DNA of 64,000 bases from Prosthecobacter algae (GTDB lineage Bacteria; Verrucomicrobiota; Verrucomicrobiia; Verrucomicrobiales; Verrucomicrobiaceae): contig NZ_BAABIA010000002.1 in NCBI RefSeq assembly GCF_039542385.1, forward strand, positions 124,001-188,000, written 5' to 3'. The notes beneath the pieces are model-generated. The model was not told the DNA's origin. It was given only the letters and a program-made list of their open reading frames with translations, and did no database searches. Shown here piece after piece: positions 44,222-53,095 of this stretch (position 1 is its first letter; each line of letters begins with the position of its first letter). The position numbers and the translations under genes were made by a program.

Positions 44222-46333
44222 ATGAAAGCCCTTCACCTTGCCTTGTGCGCCCTGCTGCCCGCGTTCTGCGTCAGCGCCCAGACTGCCGCTCCGGACGGCA
44301 ATTCCAACTTCCGCCTCTGGCATGACAGCCAGGGCCGCACGGTGGAGGCAACCTTTCGCGGAATCGAAAACGGCAAGATCTACCTGCAAACCCGGGACGG
44401 CCGCATGTTTGATTTTCCCGTCGCCAATCTCACGCCCGAAGACCAGCAAGCCGCCGCCGTCTTGAAACCTGAGGGGTTGGGCATCCAGAAAAATACCGGG
44501 CTGGCCCAGGCCGCAGCGATCATCGACAAAGGCGTCCTCATGGGGCTGCAAAAAGCTGGCCAGCAACCCAATGCCCTGGCCAGTGACGAACAGTTTATCC
44601 GCCGGGTCTATCTGGACCTTGCCGGGCGCATCCCCACCCGAGCCGAGGCCCTGGCCTTCATCGCCGATCCCAGCGCGGCCAAGCGGGCCAATGTGATCGA
44701 CACCCTCGTCAACGACGACGGCTTTGCCTCCCACATGTTCAACTACTTCTCCGACATGCTGCGCGTGGCGGATGATGCGCAGAAGGCGAAGTTCTTCACC
44801 TACCAGGAATGGCTGAAGGAGCAGATCAACGCCAATCGTCCCTGGAACGAGATCGTCCATGACATGATGGTGGCTGACGGCAAGCTGCTCGACAACGGTG
44901 CCTCAGGCTACCTCCTACGCGACCGCGGCATGCGGCTCGACAACCTGAGCCTCACCCTCTCCACCTTCCTCGGCGCCAATGTCTCCTGCGCCCAATGCCA
45001 TGACCATCCCTTTGCCGACTGGACCCAGCGCCAGTTTTATGAAATGGCCGCCTTCTTTGGCGCTTCGGACACCTACAACCGCAACCTCCCCCGTGGCATG
45101 ATACGCGGCCTGAGGGATGAACTCACCCAGCAGCAGTTCCAGCAGGCACGGCGGCTCTTTGACGTGAATTCCCTGGCCATCCAGGACGGCAAGGAGAATG
45201 ACATGACGCTGCCCGACGACTACAAGTATGAGGACGGCAAACCCGGCGAAGCTGTGAAGCCGAAACTCGTCATGTGGGGCAAGGATGACCGCCGCCTACG
45301 TTGCTATCAGGATGCCGAACTGGCCCTAAAAAAGGCGGAGGATGACAGCCAGCTCCGCGAGGTCTTCGCCAAATGGATGACCAGCCCGGACAATCCACGC
45401 TTTGCCATGACCATCGCCAACCGACTTTGGAAACAGGTCTTTGGGGTGGGCATCAAAGAACCCGTCACCGATCTGGATGATCCCAGTGCCGCCAGCAATC
45501 CTCTGCTCCTCCAGCATCTCGGCAACGAAATGGTGCGGCTGAAGTTCGACATCCGTGCCTTCATGCGCCTGCTGTGCAACACGCAGACCTATCAGCGCGA
45601 GGCGGTGACCCGCGAGCTGGCCCTGGGAGAGCCTTATTACTTCCCCGGCCCCATCCTGCGCCGGATGACCGCCGAGCAGGCCTGGGACTCCTGCGTGACT
45701 TTGGCCATTGGCGACAAGGTGGACAATTTCAAACTGAAGCGTGCAGAACCCTATCGCCAAGTGATGGCGCTGAATGTCTCCGAAATCTCACCGGCCCAGA
45801 TCGTGGAAAAGCTGGCCGAGGTGCAAAGCATGCGCCGGATGGCCGATGGAGCCCTCGGCGGAGGTGGCAAAGGCGCTGCCAAAAAGAAAAATCGCCGCGC
45901 CCAGATGATGCAGCCTGCGACCGAAGATGAGGACGGCTTTACCCGCCCGACCATGATGGAGGGCCTGGCTCTGGCACGTGCATCTGAACTGCGGCAGCCG
46001 GAACGTGACGGCCATTTCCTGCGCATGTTTGGCCAGAGCGACCGCCAGATCTCCGACAGCAACACGGTGGAAGGAAGCATTCCTCAAGTGCTGATGCTGA
46101 TGAACGGCGAAGCCCAAAATGTGCTGCAAAATCCCCAGTCACTGGTGCTGGCAACGGCCATGGGTGAGGCGGAAACCGCGAAGAAGGTGGAGTCGCTCTA
46201 CAGCAGCTTTTTCTCCCGCAAGCCAACGTCCGATGAAATGGCTGCTGCCACGAAAGCCTTCGATTCGGGCCTCAGCTCCGCCGACCTCTGCTGGGTACTC
46301 TTCAATGCCCGCGAGTTTGTGTTCGTCCAGTAA
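44222..46333 (+). CDS. DUF1549/DUF1553 exported protein with N-terminal SHD1-like domain
   Basis: A GGAGG motif supports the ATG at 44222. The 703-residue product has a signal peptide (LCALLPAFCVSAQ). An SHD1-like small domain follows (about 28-75, FRLWHDSQGRTVEATFRGIE). DUF1549 follows (about 90-285, FIRRVYLDLAGRIPTRAEAL and NVSCAQCHDHPFADW with a CxxCH). DUF1553 covers about 355-690. It carries a Lys/Gly insert (GGGGKGAAKKKNRRAQ). In Planctomycetes and Verrucomicrobiota these proteins pair with a DUF1501 protein, as here. Their function is unknown. CxxCH suggests a possible haem, but many members lack cytochrome behaviour. Confidence 0.9.
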   Translation: MKALHLALCALLPAFCVSAQTAAPDGNSNFRLWHDSQGRTVEATFRGIENGKIYLQTRDGRMFDFPVANLTPEDQQAAAVLKPEGLGIQKNTGLAQAAAIIDKGVLMGLQKAGQQPNALASDEQFIRRVYLDLAGRIPTRAEALAFIADPSAAKRANVIDTLVNDDGFASHMFNYFSDMLRVADDAQKAKFFTYQEWLKEQINANRPWNEIVHDMMVADGKLLDNGASGYLLRDRGMRLDNLSLTLSTFLGANVSCAQCHDHPFADWTQRQFYEMAAFFGASDTYNRNLPRGMIRGLRDELTQQQFQQARRLFDVNSLAIQDGKENDMTLPDDYKYEDGKPGEAVKPKLVMWGKDDRRLRCYQDAELALKKAEDDSQLREVFAKWMTSPDNPRFAMTIANRLWKQVFGVGIKEPVTDLDDPSAASNPLLLQHLGNEMVRLKFDIRAFMRLLCNTQTYQREAVTRELALGEPYYFPGPILRRMTAEQAWDSCVTLAIGDKVDNFKLKRAEPYRQVMALNVSEISPAQIVEKLAEVQSMRRMADGALGGGGKGAAKKKNRRAQMMQPATEDEDGFTRPTMMEGLALARASELRQPERDGHFLRMFGQSDRQISDSNTVEGSIPQVLMLMNGEAQNVLQNPQSLVLATAMGEAETAKKVESLYSSFFSRKPTSDEMAAATKAFDSGLSSADLCWVLFNAREFVFVQ

Positions 46334-46350
46334 CCCGCCCTTCCGCCTCC

Positions 46351-47631
46351 ATGAACACCGCCCTCCGTTCTCTCGATTCCCTTTCCCGCCGCCAGTTTGC
46401 CGAGCATGTGGCCAAGGCCGCCCTCGGGGTTACCCTGCTGCCTCACGTTCTAAAGGGACAGGCGGCGGCCGATCCCAAATCGCTGCCCGGCTTTGGCAAA
46501 GCTAAGAATGTGATCTGGCTGCAAATGATCGGCGGCATGTCCCACATTGATACTCTGGACCCCAAGGTTGGCGATTCGAAAGGCCCCGGAGACCCGATCA
46601 CCACCAAGGCTGGATATCAGTTGGGAGGCTTCCTGCCAAAGCTCGCCAAAGACCATTCAGAAAAGCTGGCCATCATCCGCAGCATGACATCCAAAACGGG
46701 GGTCCATGCTTCAGGCCAATACCTGATGCGCACCGGCTATGAACAACGGGGCACCATCAAGCACCCGGTGCTGGGTGCCTGGGCGCAGGAACTGCTGGGC
46801 AAAAGCAGCCAGTCCCTGCCCTCCACGGTCTGCGTGGGCCGGGCCCCCGAAAGCGGCAACGGCTTTTTTTCTGCGGCTTTCAGCCCACTGCCGATTCACG
46901 ATCCGGAAGCCGGCCTACAATATGCAGAGTTTGGCGCACCCAAGGAGATCATCGACAAGCGTCTGGCCCTCCTCAACCAAGTGGATGCAGGCTTTCGCGC
47001 CAAGTTCCACGACACCAACCTCAAGGCCTACAGCGACTTTTATGATGACACGCTGAAGCTACTGAGCACGGATGACCTCAAAGCCTTCCGGTTGACCGAA
47101 GAGGACAACGCCGCCCGTGAGACCTATGGCATGAACAAGTTTGGCCAGGGCTGCATGCTGGCGCGGCGCCTGGTGGAGCGCGGTGTGCGTTTTGTCGAAG
47201 TCGCCCAGGGTGGCTGGGACATGCACAATGACATCGCCGATGGCATGGAGGAGAACGGCAACCTCTTGGATACTGCACTGGCAGCCCTGCTGGCAGACCT
47301 GCAATCACGCGGCCTTTTGGAAACCACCCTGGTGGTGCTGTGTTCGGAGTTTGGACGCACCCCCAAGATCAACAGCCGCAATGGGAGGGACCACCATCCC
47401 AAGGTCTTCAGCACCCTGCTGGCCGGAGGTCCGGCCAAAGGAGGCACCATCTACGGAGCCAGCGACAAGGAAGGCAATTCTCCCGCCGACAAGCAGGTGA
47501 CCATTCAGGACTTCCACAGTACTGTGGGTCACGCCATGGGGCTGGATGTGAATCAGATTGTGATGTCGCCCAGCAACCGACCTTTCACCGTGGGTGACAA
47601 GGGCACGGTCATCCCGGAAGTACTGGGATGA
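46351..47631 (+). CDS. DUF1501 family exported protein
   Basis: The 426-residue product has a Tat-like signal (SLSRRQFAEHVAKAALGVTL). The DUF1501 blocks follow: NVIWLQMIGGMSHIDTLDPK, FVEVAQGGWDMHNDIADGME, LCSEFGRTPKINSRNGRDHH and TIQDFHSTVGHAMGLD. DUF1501 has a sulfatase/alkaline-phosphatase-like fold. It follows its usual DUF1549/DUF1553 partner by 17 bp and overlaps the end of the convergent NsrR-like gene by 23 bp. Confidence 0.93.
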   Translation: MNTALRSLDSLSRRQFAEHVAKAALGVTLLPHVLKGQAAADPKSLPGFGKAKNVIWLQMIGGMSHIDTLDPKVGDSKGPGDPITTKAGYQLGGFLPKLAKDHSEKLAIIRSMTSKTGVHASGQYLMRTGYEQRGTIKHPVLGAWAQELLGKSSQSLPSTVCVGRAPESGNGFFSAAFSPLPIHDPEAGLQYAEFGAPKEIIDKRLALLNQVDAGFRAKFHDTNLKAYSDFYDDTLKLLSTDDLKAFRLTEEDNAARETYGMNKFGQGCMLARRLVERGVRFVEVAQGGWDMHNDIADGMEENGNLLDTALAALLADLQSRGLLETTLVVLCSEFGRTPKINSRNGRDHHPKVFSTLLAGGPAKGGTIYGASDKEGNSPADKQVTIQDFHSTVGHAMGLDVNQIVMSPSNRPFTVGDKGTVIPEVLG

Positions 47632-48124
47632 GGTCGGATTCTTCTTCCGCCTCTTGGTCATTGGGAGGGACATCTGGGCGGGCAAGCTTTGGAGCCAACA
47701 AGATGTCCTTCATCGAATGAAGTCGGTTGCCTTCGATAATGTCTTGGAGCGTGTATCTGTCCAAAGCACCGTAGAAAGCTCCCACCGCCTGGGCAAGTGC
47801 GCCTTTTAGGCCGCAGCAGCCATGAATGGGGCAGGTATTGGTGGAAGGATCAAAACACTCCACCAGAGGAACGGAAGTCTCTGTTTTCCGGACCAGCCGT
47901 CCGATCATGATTTCTTCCGGCTTCATCGCGAGTTCGATGCCGCCGCCACGCCCACGGCGGGTAGAGAGGTAGCCTTGTTTTGTCAGATTGTTCACCACCT
48001 TCACCAAATGATGACGGGAGATGTTGTAAGCGTCCGCAACTTCATGGAGCGGGAATGCACTGCCTTTCACTGCTCCAAAAAGCAAGACTCGGAGGGAGTA
48101 ATCTGAAAAGAGGCTTAAACGCAT
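47609..48124 (-). CDS. NsrR-like Rrf2-family transcriptional regulator
   Basis: The 171-residue product begins MRLSLFSDYSLRVLLFGAVK with a winged HTH (ISRHHLVKVVNNLTKQGYLSTRRGRGGG). A cysteine cluster follows, VECFDPSTNTCPIHGCCGLK, like the Fe-S binding cysteines of NsrR. NsrR senses nitric oxide through a [2Fe-2S] or [4Fe-4S] cluster and represses NO-detoxifying genes. The C-terminal acidic tail (about 148-171) is extra. No NO-reductase or flavohaemoglobin gene lies in the window, so its targets are elsewhere. Confidence 0.85.
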   Translation of the reverse strand: MRLSLFSDYSLRVLLFGAVKGSAFPLHEVADAYNISRHHLVKVVNNLTKQGYLSTRRGRGGGIELAMKPEEIMIGRLVRKTETSVPLVECFDPSTNTCPIHGCCGLKGALAQAVGAFYGALDRYTLQDIIEGNRLHSMKDILLAPKLARPDVPPNDQEAEEESDLIPVLPG

Positions 48125-48226
48125 AAATAACTTACGGCTTAAACGCGCCCAACAACGACACCCTCAAGTAAGGAGTTTGTAAGCCATATCCACAGCGCAT
48201 TTAACCCCAAGACCAAGTAGAATAAT

Positions 48227-48241
48227 TGTATTTTCAATACA
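48227..48241. promoter_or_regulatory. Palindromic operator-like site upstream of the NsrR-like gene
   Basis: TGTATT-TTC-AATACA is a perfect 6-bp inverted repeat with a 3-bp spacer. It lies about 105 bp upstream of the regulator start in an AT-rich context. It is a plausible binding site for a dimeric repressor. It does not match a consensus that can be named with confidence. Confidence 0.4.
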
Positions 48242-48430
48242 TTTCAAAACTTGAACACGCTCCCCCTCAGAGATCCTTTACAGGTAATCTTACAATGCTT
48301 TGCACCGATGAATTTGAGTTAGGGAGAAGTCCTGTCTGTAAATGGCTGGGTATGCCAGCCAGTGAGATCGTGAGCAGATTTCTATCAAGGTCTTTTCCGA
48401 CATCGGCTGAATGCCGCAGCTACGGCCCCC

Positions 48431-48472
48431 AAAAAACGTCCGGCCCAACCATCGAATGATGGCAGGGCCGGA
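48431..48472 (-). terminator. Rho-independent terminator after tatC
   Basis: TCCGGCCC/GGGCCGGA arms with an inner CCATC/GATGG stem are followed on the minus strand by CG and six T residues. It lies just after the tatC stop and ends the argH-Nudix-tatC unit. Confidence 0.88.
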
Positions 48473-48494
48473 AAACCAGGACAAAGGCCAGAGA

Positions 48495-49652
48495 TCAGGC
48501 TGGTGGGTTGCCGCTGCGTGACTCGTCTTCGCGGGCGAGTTCCTCCGTGGTCTTTTCAGACGCAGGTGCTGGCGGATCAACTTCAGGCTCATCCTCGGCC
48601 GGGACGGAACCTTGGTCCTCACCCTCATCCAGAGGTTCATCCATGGAAACGGTCTTCGGCGCCTTCTCGATTTCAGGCGGGGGCGCAGACGGAACGGCAC
48701 GGGGTTTCTGATACTCGTCGTCCTCGTCTTTTTCGTCGTCGGAGAACCAAGGGTTGTAGTTCTCGTTGTCCCATTCATCGCCCCCTTCTTTTTCGAGCTC
48801 TTTCTGGTCTTTCTCCAGTTCGGCGTAGTATTCGGGGTAGGCTTCCTTGTCCTTCTTCTCCATGAAGTAGGCGAGGGTCACACAGATGGCGTAAAGGACA
48901 TACAGAGGCCCGGACATGAGCATCAGCGTCAAGACATCCGGTGTCGGTGTGATGACGGCGGCAAAGAGAGTGATGGCCACCAGCGCGTGCCGCCAGGTGG
49001 ACTTCATGATGCGGAAGTTCAGGAAATCCAGCTTCACCAGGGCCATGACAATCACCGGCAGCTCAAAGGCGATGCCGAAGACGAGGATGAACCGCGTGGT
49101 GAAAGTCACATACTCATTGAGAGCCCACATCTGATTGGCCCCCACGGAGGCGGCAAACTCGGAAAAGAAGATGAGCGCCCTGGGCAGCACCACCCAGTAG
49201 GCAAAAGAGGCACCGCCCAGAAAGAGACCTGTACCGATGGCAATCGCGGGAAAGATGAGTTTTTTCTCGGTCGATTTCAGCCCTGGAAGGATGAACTGAA
49301 GAACAAAAATGAGCAGCAGAGGGAAGGAGGCGATGACGGCCGCGATCAGCGAGACGTTCACTGCCATCATGAAGGGCCCTGCCACATCAATATTGATGAG
49401 CAGTTTCCTTGCGGCCTCGATGTCTGGCGCGAAGCCGGCCAGCACCATGGGATAAAGCAGGATGTTAAATAGCTCCTTGTAAAAAACGAAGGAGATGATG
49501 GTGGCGGCGACGAGCGTCATGCCCATGCGCACGAGCATGGTGCGCAGATCGTCCAGGTGATCGAGGAAGGGCTTCTCCTCATCCTCCTTGTTCAGGTTCA
49601 TCGCGACTTTTTCGCGGACTTTGAAGACTTTGTTCAGGATGCCTTGCCACAT
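48495..49652 (-). CDS. tatC: Twin-arginine translocase subunit TatC
   Basis: TatC is the signal-recognising core of the Tat pathway in the inner membrane. The 385-residue product has the conserved opening KPFLDHLDDLRTMLVRMGMT (near residues 28-47) and about six membrane segments up to residue 270. It includes FGIAFELPVIVMAL with the conserved FELP and AVITPTPDVLTLMLM near the fifth helix. After about residue 275 there is an unusual 110-residue acidic, Pro-rich tail (EDDEYQKPRAVPSAPPPEIE and similar). Usual TatC is about 250 residues. Several Tat substrates are encoded in this window. Start could be Met18. Confidence 0.94.
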   Translation of the reverse strand: MWQGILNKVFKVREKVAMNLNKEDEEKPFLDHLDDLRTMLVRMGMTLVAATIISFVFYKELFNILLYPMVLAGFAPDIEAARKLLINIDVAGPFMMAVNVSLIAAVIASFPLLLIFVLQFILPGLKSTEKKLIFPAIAIGTGLFLGGASFAYWVVLPRALIFFSEFAASVGANQMWALNEYVTFTTRFILVFGIAFELPVIVMALVKLDFLNFRIMKSTWRHALVAITLFAAVITPTPDVLTLMLMSGPLYVLYAICVTLAYFMEKKDKEAYPEYYAELEKDQKELEKEGGDEWDNENYNPWFSDDEKDEDDEYQKPRAVPSAPPPEIEKAPKTVSMDEPLDEGEDQGSVPAEDEPEVDPPAPASEKTTEELAREDESRSGNPPA

Positions 49653-49687
49653 ATCAGGTGAAAGTTTCGGGGGGTTAGCTCAACGCC

Positions 49688-50314
49688 TCAAATCGTTCCC
49701 TTGGCCGCCATCCGCGCGAATAAGGCCAGTGTCAGAGCGTTGGTGATCTCATTGGCAGCGATCATCCTCCGCAGTTCTTCTGCACTGACTAAACGCACGT
49801 CGCTGATGTGCTCGCTTCCATCCGGTTCCGGACGGCTGACGACGCACACGGGCTTCGCTTGAAAGAGGTAAACGTGCTCGTCGGTGAATCCTTGCGAAGG
49901 AAGAAACCAACCGAGTGGTTCCAAGGTGCCGCCAGCTTCCAGAGCGTAGCCGGTTTCCTCATGGAGTTCACGCAGGGCGGTATCCACAACGATCGAAGGG
50001 GTGATCTCCGTTACAGGAACATCGATCTGTCCGGCGGGAAATTCCCAGAGGGTCTGCTGCACGGGCACGCGCTCCTGGGAAATGAGAACGAAAAGACCAT
50101 CGGCCGTCATGGGGGCCAGGGCGACGGCGGCCTTGCGCTGCACGACCAGCCAGGGAACGGGCTTTTCATGGCGGTGGGGTGTCAGGCACTCCACTCGGTC
50201 CACACTGATGTGGGGATTGTCAAAAAGGCGCGTGGAACTGACTTTCTGCCAGCCATCCCGATCTTCCACCTTGAACAAGGGGAAGCTAGGTGAAGGGATG
50301 GTGGCTCCACTCAT
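49688..50314 (-). CDS. Nudix hydrolase (ADP-ribose pyrophosphatase-like)
   Basis: The ATG at 50314 overlaps the argH stop as ATGA, giving 208 residues. The Nudix box is readable around ALRELHEETGYAL, with the upstream Gly in EFPAGQID. It has a few extra residues between the Gly and the REL segment (DVPVTEITPSIVVD). Such enzymes split nucleoside diphosphate compounds such as ADP-ribose. It lies between argH and tatC in a tight unit. Confidence 0.88.
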   Translation of the reverse strand: MSGATIPSPSFPLFKVEDRDGWQKVSSTRLFDNPHISVDRVECLTPHRHEKPVPWLVVQRKAAVALAPMTADGLFVLISQERVPVQQTLWEFPAGQIDVPVTEITPSIVVDTALRELHEETGYALEAGGTLEPLGWFLPSQGFTDEHVYLFQAKPVCVVSRPEPDGSEHISDVRLVSAEELRRMIAANEITNALTLALFARMAAKGTI

Positions 50315-51678
50315 TCCGAGAGGGCCTCCTTCCAAAAGGTGATCTGCGCGGCAACATTCTTTGGGGAAGGTGCGCCGATGCCTTTGCGGGCAGCGAGGGC
50401 AGTTTCCAGATTCAGGCAGTCAAAAAGGTCCGCCTCAAAGGCTGGGGAAAAGGCCTGGTACTGCGCCAGCGGAATATCGGCAAAGGCGACTTTCTCCGCG
50501 AGGGAATGGGCGACCAGTTTGCCGATGACTTCGTGGGCCTGGCGGAAGGGCACGCCGTGATTCACAAGGTAGTCGGCCAGGTCCGTGGCCAGCAGCATGG
50601 GGTCGCTGGTGGCGGCACGGGTGCGGGTTTCATTCACCTCCATGCCGGAAATCATTTCCGCGAAGACGGCGAGGGCGGCTTTGATGGTATCCAGCGAGTC
50701 AAAGAGGGGCTCTTTGTCCTCCTGCATGTCGCGATTGTAGGTCATGGGCAGGCCCTTAAGCAGGGTGAGCAGCGCCATGAGATTCCCCACCAGACGGCCC
50801 GATTTACCCCGGGTCAGTTCCGCGACGTCCGGGTTCTTTTTCTGCGGCATCAGGCTGGAGCCGGTGGTGTGGGCATCACTGAGGGTGACGAAACCAAACT
50901 CGGCACTGCACCAGAGGATGATGTCCTCACTGAGGCGGGACAAATGCACGCCGCAGAGAGCGATGGAAAACAGTACCTCGGCGGCAAAGTCGCGGTCGCT
51001 CACAGCATCCATACTGTTTTGGGAAACGGTGTCGAAGTCCAGCAGGCTGGCCACGTATTCGCGATCCAGAATGATGGTGGAACCCGCGAGGGCACCTGAG
51101 CCGAGAGGCATGACATTGAGGCGATCATTCGCATCCAGCAGGCGCTGGGCATCGCGCTCCAGCATCTCCACATAGGCGAGAAGATGGTGAGCGAAGAGGA
51201 CGGGCTGGCCCCGCTGAAGGTGGGTGTAGCCGGGCACGACGGCCGGGCCTGCGCGGTCAGCGGCCTCCACCAACGAGCGCTGAAGCTCTGCGACGAGATC
51301 CACAATTTCAGCGACGGCATCCCGAGTATAGAGGCGCACATCCGTGGCCACCTGGTCATTCCGACTGCGAGCGGTGTGTAGCTTGGCCCCGGCAGGACCG
51401 ATGCGGCGAGTCAGCTCGGACTCGATGTTCATGTGGACGTCTTCCAGGGAGGTCTTGAACTCAAATTTGCCGTCTTCGATCTCGGCACGAATTTCCAAGA
51501 GGCCTTTTTCGATGGCGGCCTGTTCCTCCACGGTGAGGATTCCAGCCTTCAGCAGGCCTTTGGAATGGGCGATGGACCCACGGATATCGTGAGCGAACAG
51601 CCTCCAGTCAAAGGACACGGATTCGCCATAGCTCTGGACGAGCTGGCTGGTTTCTTGAGCAAAGCGGCCTTTCCACAT
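50311..51678 (-). CDS. argH: Argininosuccinate lyase
   Basis: This cytoplasmic enzyme makes arginine and fumarate from argininosuccinate. The 455-residue product begins MWKGRFAQETSQLVQSYGES. It has DVHMNIESELTRRIGPAGAK, LHTARSRNDQVATD, PGYTHLQRGQPVLF and the signature GSSLMPQKKNPDVAELTRGK. The length is normal. It leads the argH-Nudix-tatC operon. Confidence 0.97.
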   Translation of the reverse strand: MWKGRFAQETSQLVQSYGESVSFDWRLFAHDIRGSIAHSKGLLKAGILTVEEQAAIEKGLLEIRAEIEDGKFEFKTSLEDVHMNIESELTRRIGPAGAKLHTARSRNDQVATDVRLYTRDAVAEIVDLVAELQRSLVEAADRAGPAVVPGYTHLQRGQPVLFAHHLLAYVEMLERDAQRLLDANDRLNVMPLGSGALAGSTIILDREYVASLLDFDTVSQNSMDAVSDRDFAAEVLFSIALCGVHLSRLSEDIILWCSAEFGFVTLSDAHTTGSSLMPQKKNPDVAELTRGKSGRLVGNLMALLTLLKGLPMTYNRDMQEDKEPLFDSLDTIKAALAVFAEMISGMEVNETRTRAATSDPMLLATDLADYLVNHGVPFRQAHEVIGKLVAHSLAEKVAFADIPLAQYQAFSPAFEADLFDCLNLETALAARKGIGAPSPKNVAAQITFWKEALSE

Positions 51679-51808
51679 AAACAGGGCGCGGAGAGTAGCG
51701 GCAATGTGTGCGGGTGCAACCCTGGAGCCACGTTCAACGAACGCCCAGAGAGGAAAAAAGCTTTTCTGGCGCGATCACAAGTCGGCCTCAAAACACCTTC
51801 TCACAGCC

Positions 51809-52291
51809 TTAACGGGCCAGGGCAGCGTCGTGCTCGGTCTTGTATTTGCACCCCCCTGTTTTGGCAAATTCATCGCAATGCGCCTGGATGCGCATGGCCT
51901 TCATCTGGGGCTGGAAGCCAAGACGGCGGGTAATGCAGTCGTGCAGAACGGCACTGTGATCGTCTTCAAACTCCACCACACGATCACAGTCCAGGCAGAT
52001 GAGGTGATTGTGCTGGGGTTTGTCGAGGAAATTGGGGTCGTAATAGGTCTGGTCCCGGCCCAGGTCCACCTCGCGGAGGAGGTCGCAATCCACCAACAAC
52101 TGCAAGGTACGATAGACCGTGGCACGGGAGACGGTGCGATCCAGCTTGCGGGCTTTTTCCAGCAGTTCCTCGGCATTGAAGTGGTCGTCGGTCGCAAAGG
52201 CAGCTTCGACGATTGTCTCACGCTGCTTGGTACGACGCAGGCCAGTGTTGGTCAGGTGTGCTTCGAGGCGTTCTTTCACTCGTGGGTCCAT
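51809..52291 (-). CDS. Fur-family metalloregulator
   Basis: The 160-residue product has the winged-helix DNA-binding part (LRRTKQRETIVEAAFATDDH, SRATVYRTLQLLVDCDLLRE). The metal-binding HNHLICLDCDRVVEFED with CxxC follows, and the C-terminal Cys pair reads CDEFAKTGGC. Fur proteins repress iron, zinc or peroxide genes when metal-loaded. The exact subtype (Fur, Zur or PerR) cannot be decided. It sits divergent from an M23 peptidase gene. Confidence 0.9.
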   Translation of the reverse strand: MDPRVKERLEAHLTNTGLRRTKQRETIVEAAFATDDHFNAEELLEKARKLDRTVSRATVYRTLQLLVDCDLLREVDLGRDQTYYDPNFLDKPQHNHLICLDCDRVVEFEDDHSAVLHDCITRRLGFQPQMKAMRIQAHCDEFAKTGGCKYKTEHDAALAR

Positions 52292-52390
52292 ATTGAGAAA
52301 CGTCTAGCCTAATTGAGACTGAACGCAAGCCAGGATCACATTTTGCTCTCATTGTTCGCATGATGTCTATTGAAGGCTCTCAGACACCCT

Positions 52391-53083
52391 ATGCGCCTGC
52401 CTCTTACCACGACTCTCAGCCTCCTAGGCGTGCTGGCATGGCTGATTTGGGAACCCGTGGGCCTGAGAGAGTGGACGACGCGGCGGAAAAACAGCTCAGC
52501 AAGACCTTTGGACCCCGCTTTTTTGCGGCTGAGCGCGGCTGACAAGGCGCGATTACCCCTCGCCATCCGGTTTGACCACCCCATGGGCACGGCGCATGGT
52601 GCCTTCACCTACAACGCCCAGCCTTTCCGGATTTCCCGCCATTTGGGCGATGACCTGAACGGTATTGGCGGTGGAAACTCTGACTTGGGGGATCCGGTCT
52701 TTGCAGCAGGGATGGGTCAGGTGGTGTATGCCGGGGTTCCAGGTCCGGGCTGGGGAAACATGGTGATCCTGGCCCACCGGGTGACAGATCTAGAGGATGC
52801 GAGCCAGGAGCGTGTCTACCAAACTGTGTATGCGCACTTGGACAAGATTCTGATCGCGCTAGGACAGGTCGTGAATCGGGGAGAAAAAATTGGCACGGTG
52901 GGGACGGCCGATGGACAGTATCTAGCGCATCTGCATTTTGAAGTGCGTGAAGGGCCGTATGTCAATCCAGGACAGGGTTATGCGGATGCACCGCTGAATC
53001 GAGTCTCCCCAGAGGCCTTCATCGCTCAAAGGCGTGGGGCTCCGGAAGAGCAAATGAATGCCGCCCCGAAACTGAACCCTTGA
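52391..53083 (+). CDS. M23 family metallopeptidase (murein hydrolase type)
   Basis: From the ATG at 52391 the product is 230 residues with an N-terminal membrane/signal segment (LPLTTTLSLLGVLAWLIW). The LytM-type zinc site is present: HLGDDLNG (H-x3-D), VYAHLDKI and LAHLHFEVREG (HxH). These enzymes cleave peptidoglycan cross-links or activate amidases. A TTG at 52370 could extend the N-terminus by seven residues. It is divergent from fur and convergent with the cytochrome-like gene. Confidence 0.88.
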   Translation: MRLPLTTTLSLLGVLAWLIWEPVGLREWTTRRKNSSARPLDPAFLRLSAADKARLPLAIRFDHPMGTAHGAFTYNAQPFRISRHLGDDLNGIGGGNSDLGDPVFAAGMGQVVYAGVPGPGWGNMVILAHRVTDLEDASQERVYQTVYAHLDKILIALGQVVNRGEKIGTVGTADGQYLAHLHFEVREGPYVNPGQGYADAPLNRVSPEAFIAQRRGAPEEQMNAAPKLNP

Positions 53084-53095
53084 TAAAGCGGTCGG

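Larger units (their letters stand above)
48125..48487. other. Intergenic region with regulatory palindrome and tatC terminator
   Basis: No gene is seen. The part next to 48124 should contain the promoter of the NsrR-like gene and the palindrome listed separately. The right end holds the terminator of the argH-Nudix-tatC operon. Confidence 0.55.
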
